A stretch of DNA of 64,000 nt from NCBI GenBank assembly GCA_016936355.1, contig JAFGYB010000066.1:115196-179195 (forward strand), read 5' to 3'. Shown here piece after piece: positions 24,851-33,586 of this stretch. Numbering within the stretch: the stretch's first letter is position 1; each line of letters begins with the position of its first letter. Source of the DNA: Bacteroidales bacterium. Its GTDB lineage: Bacteria > Bacteroidota > Bacteroidia > Bacteroidales > F082. Below the pieces are notes generated by a model, which searched no databases, had not been told where the DNA came from, and was given only the letters and a program-made list of their open reading frames with translations. The position numbers and the translations under genes were made by a program.

Positions 24851-26142
24851 TATGCAATCAATAGGGTTTGTTCACGATCGGGTCCAACAGAGATCAGTTT
24901 GATGGGAATCCCTACTTCCTTTTCGATAAAATGGAAATAGGTTTTGAAGTTATCAGGCAGATCTTCAGGGGATTTAATTGTGCTTAAATCTTCTTCCCAT
25001 CCGGGAAAAGTTTTGAACACCGGTTCCACTTCTATCTGGTTGCAACTGTAGGGAACCTTTTCGGTCTCCTTCCCGTTCACCAGGTAATGGGTGGCAACTT
25101 TTATTTCTTTAAACCCTGACAGAACATCGGCTTTCATCATCATCAGTTCCGTAACTCCATTGATCATGACAGCATATTTCAATGCGGGAAGATCGAGCCA
25201 GCCGCAACGCCTTGGACGTCCGGTAGTGGCACCGAATTCGTTTCCTTTTTCCTGTAATTGTTTTCCCGAATCATCGAATAATTCAGTGGGGAAAGGGCCA
25301 CTGCCCACGCGGGTACAGTAAGCTTTAAAAATACCGAATACTCTGCCGATGGTGGAGGGGGCCAGACCAAGACCGTTGCAGACACCCGCAGAAGTGGTAT
25401 TGGATGAAGTAACAAAGGGGTAGGAGCCGAAATCCACATCCAGCATGGTCCCCTGGGCTCCTTCGGCCAGAATTTTCTTGTTTTCTTTTAAAGCCTCAGC
25501 CAGGTAATATTCGCTGTCGATTTTTTTGAGGGATTGAAGCAACTGGAGTTTCTCAAGCCAAAGTTGTTCATATTGTTCAAAAACAAGTCCCTCGATTTTC
25601 ACTTCCAGAAAGTCTTTGTTGTATATCGATGCCAGTTGAAAATGACGTTTCCTGGCTTCCGCATAGCGCTCATCAAAATAAGCGGTTTCCAGATCGCCAA
25701 CCCTGATTCCGTTACGGGAGGTTTTGTCGGTATAAGCCGGTCCGATCCCTTTCAGAGTTGAACCGATTTTCTTTTCTCCTTTGGCTTGTTCGTACACGGC
25801 ATCCAGCAACCGGTGGCTGGGAAGTATCAGATGGGCTTTCCTCGAAACATAGAGATTTTGGGTTACATCCATTCCCGTGGTGTCTAGTCGTTGCAACTCC
25901 TTATCCAGAATAAACGGATCAACCAAAACACCATTGCCAATGATGTTGGTGCTTCTCTCATTAAAAATACCGGAGGGGATGGTGTGCAGGACAAATTTTT
26001 TGTCTTCAAATTCGATGGTGTGACCGGCGTTGGGACCGCCCTGGAAACGGGCCACAATATCGTATTGCGGTGTGAGCACGTCGACAATTTTTCCTTTGCC
26101 TTCGTCGCCCCACTGCAGGCCCAATAACACGTCTGTCTTCAT
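24850..26142 (-). CDS. purA: Adenylosuccinate synthetase
   Basis: Joins IMP and aspartate using GTP, first committed step to AMP. 430 aa of normal length with WGDEGKGK (11-18), GGPNAGHT, the IGNGVLVDP segment, GTMLDVDFGSYPFVTSSNT, GRPRRCGWLD and NKIKVATHY-type C-terminal motifs. The leader between fur and purA contains a hairpin with a T-run, described separately. Downstream CYTH gene is overlapped by one base. Confidence 0.97.
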   Translation of the reverse strand: MKTDVLLGLQWGDEGKGKIVDVLTPQYDIVARFQGGPNAGHTIEFEDKKFVLHTIPSGIFNERSTNIIGNGVLVDPFILDKELQRLDTTGMDVTQNLYVSRKAHLILPSHRLLDAVYEQAKGEKKIGSTLKGIGPAYTDKTSRNGIRVGDLETAYFDERYAEARKRHFQLASIYNKDFLEVKIEGLVFEQYEQLWLEKLQLLQSLKKIDSEYYLAEALKENKKILAEGAQGTMLDVDFGSYPFVTSSNTTSAGVCNGLGLAPSTIGRVFGIFKAYCTRVGSGPFPTELFDDSGKQLQEKGNEFGATTGRPRRCGWLDLPALKYAVMINGVTELMMMKADVLSGFKEIKVATHYLVNGKETEKVPYSCNQIEVEPVFKTFPGWEEDLSTIKSPEDLPDNFKTYFHFIEKEVGIPIKLISVGPDREQTLLIA

Positions 26143-26152
26143 GGTTTCGATT

Positions 26153-26180
26153 AAAAAGCCCTGCTAATGCTAACAGGGCT
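26153..26180 (-). terminator. Hairpin with T-run between fur and purA (fur terminator or purA attenuator)
   Basis: Stem AGCCCTG / CAGGGCT with a 10-base loop, followed by TTTTT on the minus strand. It lies 60 bases past the fur stop but also 11 bases before the purA start, and a -7 element lies upstream of it (26194-26201), so it may be read as part of the purA leader. Confidence 0.6.
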
Positions 26181-26193
26181 ATACGTTAGGGAA

Positions 26194-26201
26194 CAAAGTT
26201 A
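26194..26201 (-). promoter_or_regulatory. Putative -7 promoter element of purA
   Basis: TAACTTTG on the minus strand, 51 bases ahead of the purA ATG and upstream of the hairpin. Confidence 0.4.
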
Positions 26202-26239
26202 CAAGAACTTTTGTTTCGAAAAAGAAATATAAGCTGTTT

Positions 26240-26707
26240 TTACGAGGCTTTTTCCTTTTGTTCGGATTTGCATTTTCCATAGAAGGTGAGCGAGTGGTAA
26301 GCCACTTCCACACCCAGTAATTCTTCAACCGACTGTTTGATCTCCTGGATCCGGGGATCACAGAATTCCAGCACTGTTCCATCATCCATGCAAACAAAAT
26401 GATCGTGTTGTTTGTATTTGAATGAGCGTTCGAACTGGGCACAATTGTTGCCAAATTGATGCTTGGTTACCAGATTGCAATCCAGCAGTAATTCAATGGT
26501 ATTGTATAAAGTGGCACGACTGACCCGGTATTTGTTATTTTTCATTCTGATATACAGCGTTTCAATATCAAAATGACCTTCTGTCGCATAGATTTCTTTA
26601 AGAATAGTATATCTTTCAGGGGTTTTTCTGTGGCCTCTGGCTTCAAGATATTCAGTAAAAACCTTTTTTACCGATTCAAAAACATCCTTTTTGTTTTCTT
26701 GTTTCAT
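26240..26707 (-). CDS. fur: Fur-family transcriptional regulator
   Basis: A 155-aa metal-responsive repressor. Winged-helix DNA-binding domain with [14 protein letters not shown] and [18 protein letters not shown] (about 20-75), then the dimerisation and metal-binding half with [12 protein letters not shown] and LEFCDP. The usual CxxC zinc pair is reduced to single cysteines (FVC, EFC), common in Bacteroidota members. Whether it senses iron, zinc or peroxide cannot be decided. Start at the ATG at 26707, since the frame's upstream start is only a TTG. Confidence 0.9.
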   Translation of the reverse strand: MKQENKKDVFESVKKVFTEYLEARGHRKTPERYTILKEIYATEGHFDIETLYIRMKNNKYRVSRATLYNTIELLLDCNLVTKHQFGNNCAQFERSFKYKQHDHFVCMDDGTVLEFCDPRIQEIKQSVEELLGVEVAYHSLTFYGKCKSEQKEKAS

Positions 26708-26728
26708 GCCGTACGATAAAGTTTGATG

Positions 26729-26736
26729 CAAAGTTA
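26729..26736 (-). promoter_or_regulatory. Putative -7 promoter element of fur
   Basis: TAACTTTG on the minus strand, 22 bases ahead of the fur ATG. Confidence 0.45.
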
Positions 26737-26845
26737 TGAAATTTATATTTATGTGGTTTAAATATAAATAAAAAATATGGATGTATGCAGATATCGAAAT
26801 ATTATATAGGAAATATGTACCGAATTATCCAAAAAAACATAAAAA

Positions 26846-29065
26846 TCATATTTTAGTAGTCCGATCTGACTTAATAATTCCCGGTATTTTATTCAGTTGC
26901 TGAATGATTTTTTTCAATGTTTCTTTATTATCGATGTAAAGTTTTATTTCAATATTTACCAGACCTTCCTTGTTGGTCATGCTGATGTTGTGCATGTTCA
27001 GTTTATACTGGATGGAGATCAGATCGGTAATTTTATTGAGCAGTCCGACAATATCTCTGGCTTTGATCTGAATTCCGGCAAGGTAACTGTACCCTTCCGG
27101 TTGTTTCCAGCGGCCTTTTACGATATTTCTGCCGTAGACTGACATCAGCCGCACGGCTTCTTCACAATCGATTCGGTGCACCTGAATGGGTTCTCCGGGA
27201 ATCTGCAGGGCCATCACATCATCTCCGGGTATAGGGTTGCAACACTTGGAAATGATCAGATCGTTATAATCACCTTCGGCCAGCGGGATGGCTTTACTGG
27301 CTGTCTTTTTCTTTCTTGTTACCGACTCATTTTTACCGGAACGGGTAATAAACGGAAAGGAGAATCTTTTGATCCGGGACCAGGCTGAGGAATCCTCCAT
27401 ATGCAGCGCCTGCTTGATTTCATCGATGCCGATTTTGTCCACAGCCAGAAAATAGAAGAAATCGATGGGACTCTTCGCCTTGCAATCTTTTTGTAAGAGT
27501 TGCAGATTCCGGGGATTGTATTCCAGTCCCAGTTTTTCGAAAATCAGCTGCAGTTTGCTTTCTCCTTCGGTTCTGTACTGTTTTCTTTTGTTTTTTAAAG
27601 TTGATTTAATTTTGGCTTTGGCCCGGGCGGTGACCACGTTGTGGTACCAGTCGTCGGTGGGTTCCTGAACTTTGGAGGTGATGATTTCAACCTGATCACC
27701 ACTGAGTAGTTTGTGGTCAATGGAAACCAGCCTTCTGTTCAGGTTGGCTCCGATGGCCTGGTTGCCCAGATCGGTGTGAATGGCGTAAGCAAAATCGAGG
27801 ACTGTGGCTCCTTTGGGCAGGGTAATCATTTCCCCTTTGGGTGTAAACACATAAATTTCGTCGGCAAAAAGTTCCTGCTTAAAATCACTCACAAAACTGA
27901 TGGATTCTTCGTCATCACTTTCGAGCAGCAATTCGCGTGTCTTTTTCAGCCACCGGTCCAGCGATCCGGTTTCCGATTTGTTGCTTCGGTATTTCAAATA
28001 GGCTGCATATCCTTTCTGGGCAATTTCCTCCATCCGTTTGGTGCGGATGTGTATATCCACCCAGTGCCCCTCTTGTCCCATCACGGTTGTATGAATTGCC
28101 TCATAGCCGTTGGCTTTTGGGGTGCTCATCCAGTCGCGAAGCTTCTTGTTGTTGGGTTTATACAGCGAGGCGACGACGGAGTATACTGCCCAGCATTGCA
28201 AGCTTTCGTCCGAACTTTCATTTTCGACGATAATGTTAACACTAAATGTGTTGTAAATTTCTTCAAAAGGCAGTTCGGTTCTGTACATTTTTTTCCAAAC
28301 CGAATACGCTGTCTTTTCGTTTATTTCAAGGCTGGCCTTGATTTTTTTCTCCTTGAGTAACTTCCGGATGGGTTCCATAAACGCCATCAGGTAATTTTTC
28401 TTCTCCTTCCGGATGTTGCCCATTTTTTCGGTGATTTCCTGGTACACTTCCGGTTGTGAATATTTGAAAGAAAGGTTTTCCAGTTCGCTTTTCATGGAAA
28501 ATAGCCCCAGACGGTAGGCAAGCGGTGCATAGATGAACAATGTTTCGGATGCGATCCGTAATTGTTTTTCACGGGGCATGATATCCATGGTCCGCATATT
28601 ATGCAGCCGGTCGGCCAGTTTGATCAGGATCACACGGACGTCGTCGGAAAGTGTAAAAATGATTTTCTTAAGAGTGGCCGATTGAGCCGTGGAGTTGTTG
28701 TCAGAGATTTCATCAATTTTAGTCAGTCCGTCAATGATACGGGCCACAATGTTGCCAAACATTTTTTCCACATCATCCAGCGACATATCGGTATCTTCTA
28801 CCGTATCGTGCAACAACGCAGCAATGATGGAGGTTCTTCCCAGTCCGATTTCTTCGGCAGCAATGGTAGCAACGGCCAGCGGGTGCATGATAAAGGGTTC
28901 TCCCGATTTGCGTCGCATATCTTTGTGCGCATCAGCAGCCATACGGAAAGCCCGGCGCACATCCCATTGATCTTTGGTGTTTTTCCGTGTGGTCCACACT
29001 TCAATCAGATGCCTGTATTTGCGCAGGATCTCCTGTCTTTCCCTGTCTGCTACACTTTGATCCAT
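26846..29065 (-). CDS. RelA/SpoT-family protein, intact hydrolase and degenerate synthetase domain
   Basis: A 739-aa (p)ppGpp metabolism protein with the full domain order: HD hydrolase (HPLAVATIAAEE, LLHDTVEDTD, DGLTKI), synthetase-like domain, TGS (YVFTPKGEMITLPKGATVLDFAYAI), a CC/ZBD region (ISKCCNPIPGDDV) and ACT. The HD motifs look intact. In the synthetase, residues usually conserved are changed: the Arg of the AVRIIV strand is Asn (FSVNIIVEN), the Arg of the G-R-P-K segment is Asn, the EVQIRT Glu is Asp (VDIHIRT) and the AAHWxYK His is Tyr (AAYLKYRS). I infer a hydrolase-dominant SpoT-like role. Start at ATG 29065; upstream extension is TTG-initiated. Confidence 0.9.
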   Translation of the reverse strand: MDQSVADRERQEILRKYRHLIEVWTTRKNTKDQWDVRRAFRMAADAHKDMRRKSGEPFIMHPLAVATIAAEEIGLGRTSIIAALLHDTVEDTDMSLDDVEKMFGNIVARIIDGLTKIDEISDNNSTAQSATLKKIIFTLSDDVRVILIKLADRLHNMRTMDIMPREKQLRIASETLFIYAPLAYRLGLFSMKSELENLSFKYSQPEVYQEITEKMGNIRKEKKNYLMAFMEPIRKLLKEKKIKASLEINEKTAYSVWKKMYRTELPFEEIYNTFSVNIIVENESSDESLQCWAVYSVVASLYKPNNKKLRDWMSTPKANGYEAIHTTVMGQEGHWVDIHIRTKRMEEIAQKGYAAYLKYRSNKSETGSLDRWLKKTRELLLESDDEESISFVSDFKQELFADEIYVFTPKGEMITLPKGATVLDFAYAIHTDLGNQAIGANLNRRLVSIDHKLLSGDQVEIITSKVQEPTDDWYHNVVTARAKAKIKSTLKNKRKQYRTEGESKLQLIFEKLGLEYNPRNLQLLQKDCKAKSPIDFFYFLAVDKIGIDEIKQALHMEDSSAWSRIKRFSFPFITRSGKNESVTRKKKTASKAIPLAEGDYNDLIISKCCNPIPGDDVMALQIPGEPIQVHRIDCEEAVRLMSVYGRNIVKGRWKQPEGYSYLAGIQIKARDIVGLLNKITDLISIQYKLNMHNISMTNKEGLVNIEIKLYIDNKETLKKIIQQLNKIPGIIKSDRTTKI

Positions 29066-29085
29066 ATACTTTTCCCTTAGAAAGA

Positions 29086-29093
29086 CAAAAGTA
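29086..29093 (-). promoter_or_regulatory. Putative -7 promoter element of the Rel/SpoT gene
   Basis: TACTTTTG on the minus strand, 21 bases ahead of the ATG. Confidence 0.45.
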
Positions 29094-29279
29094 GCATTTT
29101 TGTGTTTTGCTTCAAACGTTCTCTGTATTACCGGCAACGATTTTTTCTTTGTAAATCCGTCATGGAGATTTCTTTATTTCCACTTATGATGACGGAGGCT
29201 GTAACTTTTTTCCAAATGACAACGTCATACCATAAAAAGCGCACAGCTTGAACTCAATGCGAATAAAAATGCAATCATC

Positions 29280-30962
29280 ATGAAAAAGATTATTCTCAGT
29301 TTAATTTTTATAGGATCTGTTGTTGTGTCACCAATTTCCGCACAGGTTCTAAAAAGAAATGTTAAAGGAGACCACAATGTGGTTAAAGTGACGCATCAAC
29401 TTCCTGCATTTGATAAAATCAATGCTTCCGGAATTGATCACATTATCCTGACTCAAACCAAAGACGGGGAAAACTCAGTGATCGTCGAGACCGATGAGAA
29501 CCTTCAGCAATTCATCAAACCTGAAGTTCGGAATCAAACACTTTATTTTTCCTACAGGAACATTAATCCCTCTTCGCTGAAGTTTTACGTTACCGTGTCG
29601 GGCCCGATTGATGCTATTCAATCGTCGGGAGCCAGTTTTGTGAAAAACACGACACCTTTAAACAGCCGGCTGATCACGTTGAAGTCCAGTGGGGCAGCCA
29701 ATACGAAGCTAATGATTGAGTCTTCGAAAACTGTTGTGGAAAATTCAGGAGCTGCCCATACTATATTGATGGGTAATTGTACTACACTTTCGGCTGATTT
29801 AAGCGGAGCAGCGAGTTTGAACGCTGTAGCCATCCGGGTCGATAGTTTGTTTTTCAGGGGTTCGGGAGCTGCTTCGGCCAAAGCCAGGGTTGTAAAATAT
29901 GTGCGGAAAGAGCTTTCGGGTACAGCCCATCTAAACCTTGTTTCACTGCCCGGAAAAGATCTGGATATTAATACACGACACAAAGTGGTTAAAGTGATTA
30001 CCTATCAGAAAGAACTACAGGACAAACAACAGGCCCTGGAAGCGAAAAAAGAAGCTTTGGAGCAGGAAATGTCAGCTTTGCAGATGAAAATGAATCGTAT
30101 GCAGCAGACAGTGAACGATTCTACACGTGTTGATATTGGTGCTTTGAAGGTAGTCGTTGTGGATGGTGATTCCACAAAAATCAAAGTCGGTAATCACATG
30201 CTTGTGGTTGATGACCGGGGAAATGTACGATGGAGAAAGAGAAACAAAGCCAGAAAATTCAGAGGTCACTGGGCTGGGGTTGACCTGGGGGTCAACGGTT
30301 ATGTAAATCCACAGTTCAATGCTAATTTTGGTGCTGTAAATGATTACCTTAGTTTGCGATTTGAAAAATCACTGAATATAAATCTGAACCTGATCGAACA
30401 GAACATCCCCTTCAACAAGGAAAAAACAGCCGGACTGGTCACCGGACTGGGCCTGGTATTCAATGATTACCATTTTTCACACCCCACCTATTTGTCTGAT
30501 GGAGGTAACCAACTGCAAGGTTATTATATCAATGGGGCTTCTGTCCGAAAGACCAAGCTTTCAGCGATGTATTTAAGTGTGCCTTTGCTTCTGGAGTTTC
30601 AGGCCAAAACAGACCAAAGAAGACATCGTTTTTTTATCAATTTTGGTGTCATTGGAAACGTGAAATTGCACAGTCATACGAAGATTTATTTTAACGATCC
30701 CAACGACAGTTACATCCTCCAGGATCCGTCTACTGGTGGTTTATTAACTACCATTTATACTACGCCTGACCGAAACAACCGTAACATTGTGAAAAATACC
30801 AGCGGTTATTATTTGAATCCGTTTCGTGTGGATGCCACTGTGCGGATTGGTTTCCCTTTGTTGTCGCTTTACGCTACCTATGGCCTAACTCCCATGTTCC
30901 AGTCGGGTAAGGGGCCGGAACTGCATCAATGGTCCCTGGGGCTCTGTCTGGTAAACTGGTAA
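29280..30962 (+). CDS. Head-GIN (DUF2807) domain fused to an outer-membrane beta-barrel
   Basis: A 560-aa envelope protein. Signal peptide ending ISAQ (about residue 21); residues 25-235 are a head-GIN/DUF2807 beta-helix with repeated short strands and recurring S-G-A turns; residues about 240-285 are a charged coiled coil (KELQDKQQALEAKKEALEQE); and residues 325-560 look like a PorT-type outer-membrane beta-barrel with many alternating strands and a C-terminal SLGLCLVNW. Head-GIN domains usually stand alone in short secreted proteins, so the added coiled coil and barrel are notable. Function unknown. Monocistronic. Confidence 0.75.
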   Translation: MKKIILSLIFIGSVVVSPISAQVLKRNVKGDHNVVKVTHQLPAFDKINASGIDHIILTQTKDGENSVIVETDENLQQFIKPEVRNQTLYFSYRNINPSSLKFYVTVSGPIDAIQSSGASFVKNTTPLNSRLITLKSSGAANTKLMIESSKTVVENSGAAHTILMGNCTTLSADLSGAASLNAVAIRVDSLFFRGSGAASAKARVVKYVRKELSGTAHLNLVSLPGKDLDINTRHKVVKVITYQKELQDKQQALEAKKEALEQEMSALQMKMNRMQQTVNDSTRVDIGALKVVVVDGDSTKIKVGNHMLVVDDRGNVRWRKRNKARKFRGHWAGVDLGVNGYVNPQFNANFGAVNDYLSLRFEKSLNINLNLIEQNIPFNKEKTAGLVTGLGLVFNDYHFSHPTYLSDGGNQLQGYYINGASVRKTKLSAMYLSVPLLLEFQAKTDQRRHRFFINFGVIGNVKLHSHTKIYFNDPNDSYILQDPSTGGLLTTIYTTPDRNNRNIVKNTSGYYLNPFRVDATVRIGFPLLSLYATYGLTPMFQSGKGPELHQWSLGLCLVNW

Positions 30963-31027
30963 ACGTCCTGAAGCTTTGCCTGTTGGGGACCTGAAAAAAT
31001 CAGCGAAGAAGTAGATCTGTGAGGCAA

Positions 31028-31055
31028 TTTGTCTCACCGATTTTTATTAATTTTG
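31028..31055 (+). promoter_or_regulatory. Putative promoter of the YebC gene
   Basis: TTTG at 31028-31031 and TAATTTTG at 31048-31055, 16 bases apart, match the Bacteroidota -33/-7 pattern; the -7 element is 40 bases ahead of the ATG. Confidence 0.5.
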
Positions 31056-31094
31056 CACCCTGTTCGAACGCATTTTTAATATAAAAACATCTAT

Positions 31095-31838
31095 ATGTCA
31101 GGACATAGTAAATGGTCGACCATTAAAAGAAAAAAAGGTGCATTGGATGCCAAAAGGTCAAAGATTTTTTCAAAGCTGATCAAAGAAATTACTGTAGCTG
31201 TCAAAGAAGGGGGACCTGATCCGGAAGGAAATCCACGGTTGAGGCTGGCCATTGCCAATGCCAAAGGGCAAAGTATGCCCAAAGATAATATTGAAAGGGC
31301 CATCAGCAAAGGAAAGGACAAAGACGGAGCCAATTTCTCCGAAGTTACTTATGAAGGCTATCTGCCAAACGGAATTGCGGTATATGTTGAATGTACTACT
31401 GATAATTTGCAACGGACGGTTTCCAACATACGGGCCATCTTTAATAAATACGGTGGTAGTCTGAGTACCAACGGTTCGCTGAGTTTTATGTTTGACCGGA
31501 AAGGTATTTTTCAGGTTCCCAAGGGCGATATCGATCAGGACGAATTTGAAATGGAATTGATTGATGCCGGGGCAGAAGAACTGGAACTGGATGAAGAAGG
31601 GTTTTTCCACATAACGACTTCACTGGAAGATTTCGGATCTATGATGAAGAAACTGGAAGAATTAGGAATTGAACCTGAAAGTGCCGAATTGCAGCGTATT
31701 CCGAATGATACCAAAATCCTTGAACTGGAGGACGCACAGAAAATCATGAAGGTGATTGAATTGTTTGAAGACGATGACGATGTACAAAATGTATTTCATA
31801 ATCTGGAACTGACGGACGAACTCATGGCCGAAATGTAA
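31095..31838 (+). CDS. YebC/PmpR/TACO1-family protein
   Basis: A 247-aa protein starting MSGHSKWSTIKRKKGALDAK, the invariant YebC signature, followed by GNPRLRLAIANAKG, MPKDNIERAI and YEGYLPNG. Relatives are described both as transcription regulators and as factors that relieve ribosome stalling on proline-rich stretches; this sequence does not discriminate. Ends in an acidic helix. Own promoter and terminator, so monocistronic. Confidence 0.94.
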   Translation: MSGHSKWSTIKRKKGALDAKRSKIFSKLIKEITVAVKEGGPDPEGNPRLRLAIANAKGQSMPKDNIERAISKGKDKDGANFSEVTYEGYLPNGIAVYVECTTDNLQRTVSNIRAIFNKYGGSLSTNGSLSFMFDRKGIFQVPKGDIDQDEFEMELIDAGAEELELDEEGFFHITTSLEDFGSMMKKLEELGIEPESAELQRIPNDTKILELEDAQKIMKVIELFEDDDDVQNVFHNLELTDELMAEM

Positions 31839-31854
31839 TTTGAAAATAAAAAGT

Positions 31855-31890
31855 TAAAAGGGCGGCTTCATTCGAAGTCGCCTTTTTTTG
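31855..31890 (+). terminator. Rho-independent terminator of the YebC gene
   Basis: Stem GGCGGCTTC / GAAGTCGCC (one G-T wobble), loop ATTC, followed by seven T. Confidence 0.75.
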
Positions 31891-31951
31891 TTGTATAATC
31901 TTGTTTCACAGTTACAATAATTGGTTCATCACAGCCAGGAATAAGAGGAAA

Positions 31952-33586
31952 CTAGAACCTTCTCCTCAGGTTCAGGTACGAACGAAAATAATTGATATTT
32001 TTCTCCAATGTGGCTTCAAGGTTGACAGAAAAATACCATTTTCTGTTCACCTGATAGGACATGTTAAGCTCTCCGATATGCTGTACAAAGCTGCTGGGTG
32101 ATGACGCATACTGAAATCCGGTATGACGGTAACTCAAGCTTCCATAAAGCTTACCGGAATAAAAGTTTTTGGAAAGTCTCAAACCATATATTTGTCCATT
32201 GAGATAGGCCGTTTGGACAAAATTGGTTGTAAGCGTGAGCGAAGCTTGAAGTCCGGGAATACTTGAGTAGGTGACAAAGCTATTTAGTGTTTTCGTGGGA
32301 CGGGGATCTCCTTTTTGAAAACGGGCACCGGCATTAACACTCAGAATTAGGCGGTTAAAGGGTCTGTAATTGATTCGAAAACGTAATCCCTGCCGGCTTG
32401 CTTGTTGTAATAATTGATCGACATAATTGCGAAAAGTTTCATAATAGATTACGTTTTTCCGGTTGTCGTAGGATCCGTACACCGACAATTTTTTGGACAC
32501 CCGGTACCGCAGCGAAAAATATAAACTGGTTAAGCTAACCGTGTTTTTGGGCAGCCCGTTCTCCAGTTTAAATAAATCCACTTCGAAGGACGAAAACACA
32601 TTGACATTTTTTAGAAGGGTATTGGTATGCTGGAAATAGGCAAAACGGCGATCAATATTGCCTTTGTTACGCTGTTCGAAGAAGCCCAGCGATGTTTGTA
32701 CAAATCCGTTCTTTACGCGCTGACTCTGCCCAACGTATGCTCCGTATTCATACAGATTTAAATTATACCCGTAATCGGAATAATCCGGGCGAGAACCGAC
32801 AGCAACCCCTGCAAACATTTTTTTGAAACCGTATTGAAACTGAATTCCGTCAATTGCACCAACATTTGCTATTTTGGGATTTATTTTTCTTCCGACCCAC
32901 AAAAAAGTTGTCGCGTTAAATTCGTATTTAAGTGCCAGATTGTAAATCTTTAAGGCGTTGTTGATGTTTTGCTTTACCACGTCCCATTGATGCAATCTGT
33001 GACTAAACGAAATATAAGTTTCAGCTGAAATTTTTGAATTGGAAATGTGTTCAGCATCCATTGACAGCGTATACCGAAACCGATGATCGTCGTTGGCCCC
33101 CTGACTGGTAAAATTGGAATATAGCGAAGCGGAAAGGCGACCGGATAATTCAGCCGTTCTTTCGAAAGTTTTAGGCTTAGTTGCTTTGGATTGGAGTACT
33201 TGTTCGTTCACATCAGTTTTTGGGTGTTGCACTTCGTTTTTCATGGAAGCGCCGTCTGTGACTTTCTCCCTGTTCACGGCATAAATAACATCCGACACCT
33301 GAAATTTCAGGTTATCCAACGGATTACACAAGCATGAAATGGAAGAGTGATGACGCACCACTAACACTGGAGTTAGGGAATTATTGAGCTGCATAAAGAG
33401 TGTGTCGCCGTTTTCAATGCCCTGTGTTCGTTCAAATTTCACATAAATATTTTTCCCTGATATATAAGAAACAGAACCCTTCAGCATTCCTTTGTTTTGC
33501 TGTGCATAAGATACCGATGTTATTCCCAGCAGAAGCCAAAGGACAATACTGCCCCTGAAGATGCTATTTTTGAAACGCTTAATCAT
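31952..33586 (-). CDS. Outer-membrane beta-barrel protein of the cytochrome operon
   Basis: A 544-aa exported protein (MIKRFKNSIFRGSIVLWLLL... ending SYAQ). Residues about 30-100 form a small beta domain with a C-x-C pair (SCLCNP). From about 150 the sequence is alternating beta strands, ending in the aromatic C-terminus NLRRRF, as expected for an outer-membrane barrel of 16 or more strands. It has no heme motif. Its ATG overlaps the stop of the 25-heme cytochrome gene by eight bases, so it is coupled to it. By analogy with MtrB-type porin-cytochrome conduits it could seat the cytochromes in the outer membrane; this is inference, and there is no clear sequence similarity to MtrB. The frame's upstream 17 codons are not needed. 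Confidence 0.75.
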   Translation of the reverse strand: MIKRFKNSIFRGSIVLWLLLGITSVSYAQQNKGMLKGSVSYISGKNIYVKFERTQGIENGDTLFMQLNNSLTPVLVVRHHSSISCLCNPLDNLKFQVSDVIYAVNREKVTDGASMKNEVQHPKTDVNEQVLQSKATKPKTFERTAELSGRLSASLYSNFTSQGANDDHRFRYTLSMDAEHISNSKISAETYISFSHRLHQWDVVKQNINNALKIYNLALKYEFNATTFLWVGRKINPKIANVGAIDGIQFQYGFKKMFAGVAVGSRPDYSDYGYNLNLYEYGAYVGQSQRVKNGFVQTSLGFFEQRNKGNIDRRFAYFQHTNTLLKNVNVFSSFEVDLFKLENGLPKNTVSLTSLYFSLRYRVSKKLSVYGSYDNRKNVIYYETFRNYVDQLLQQASRQGLRFRINYRPFNRLILSVNAGARFQKGDPRPTKTLNSFVTYSSIPGLQASLTLTTNFVQTAYLNGQIYGLRLSKNFYSGKLYGSLSYRHTGFQYASSPSSFVQHIGELNMSYQVNRKWYFSVNLEATLEKNINYFRSYLNLRRRF

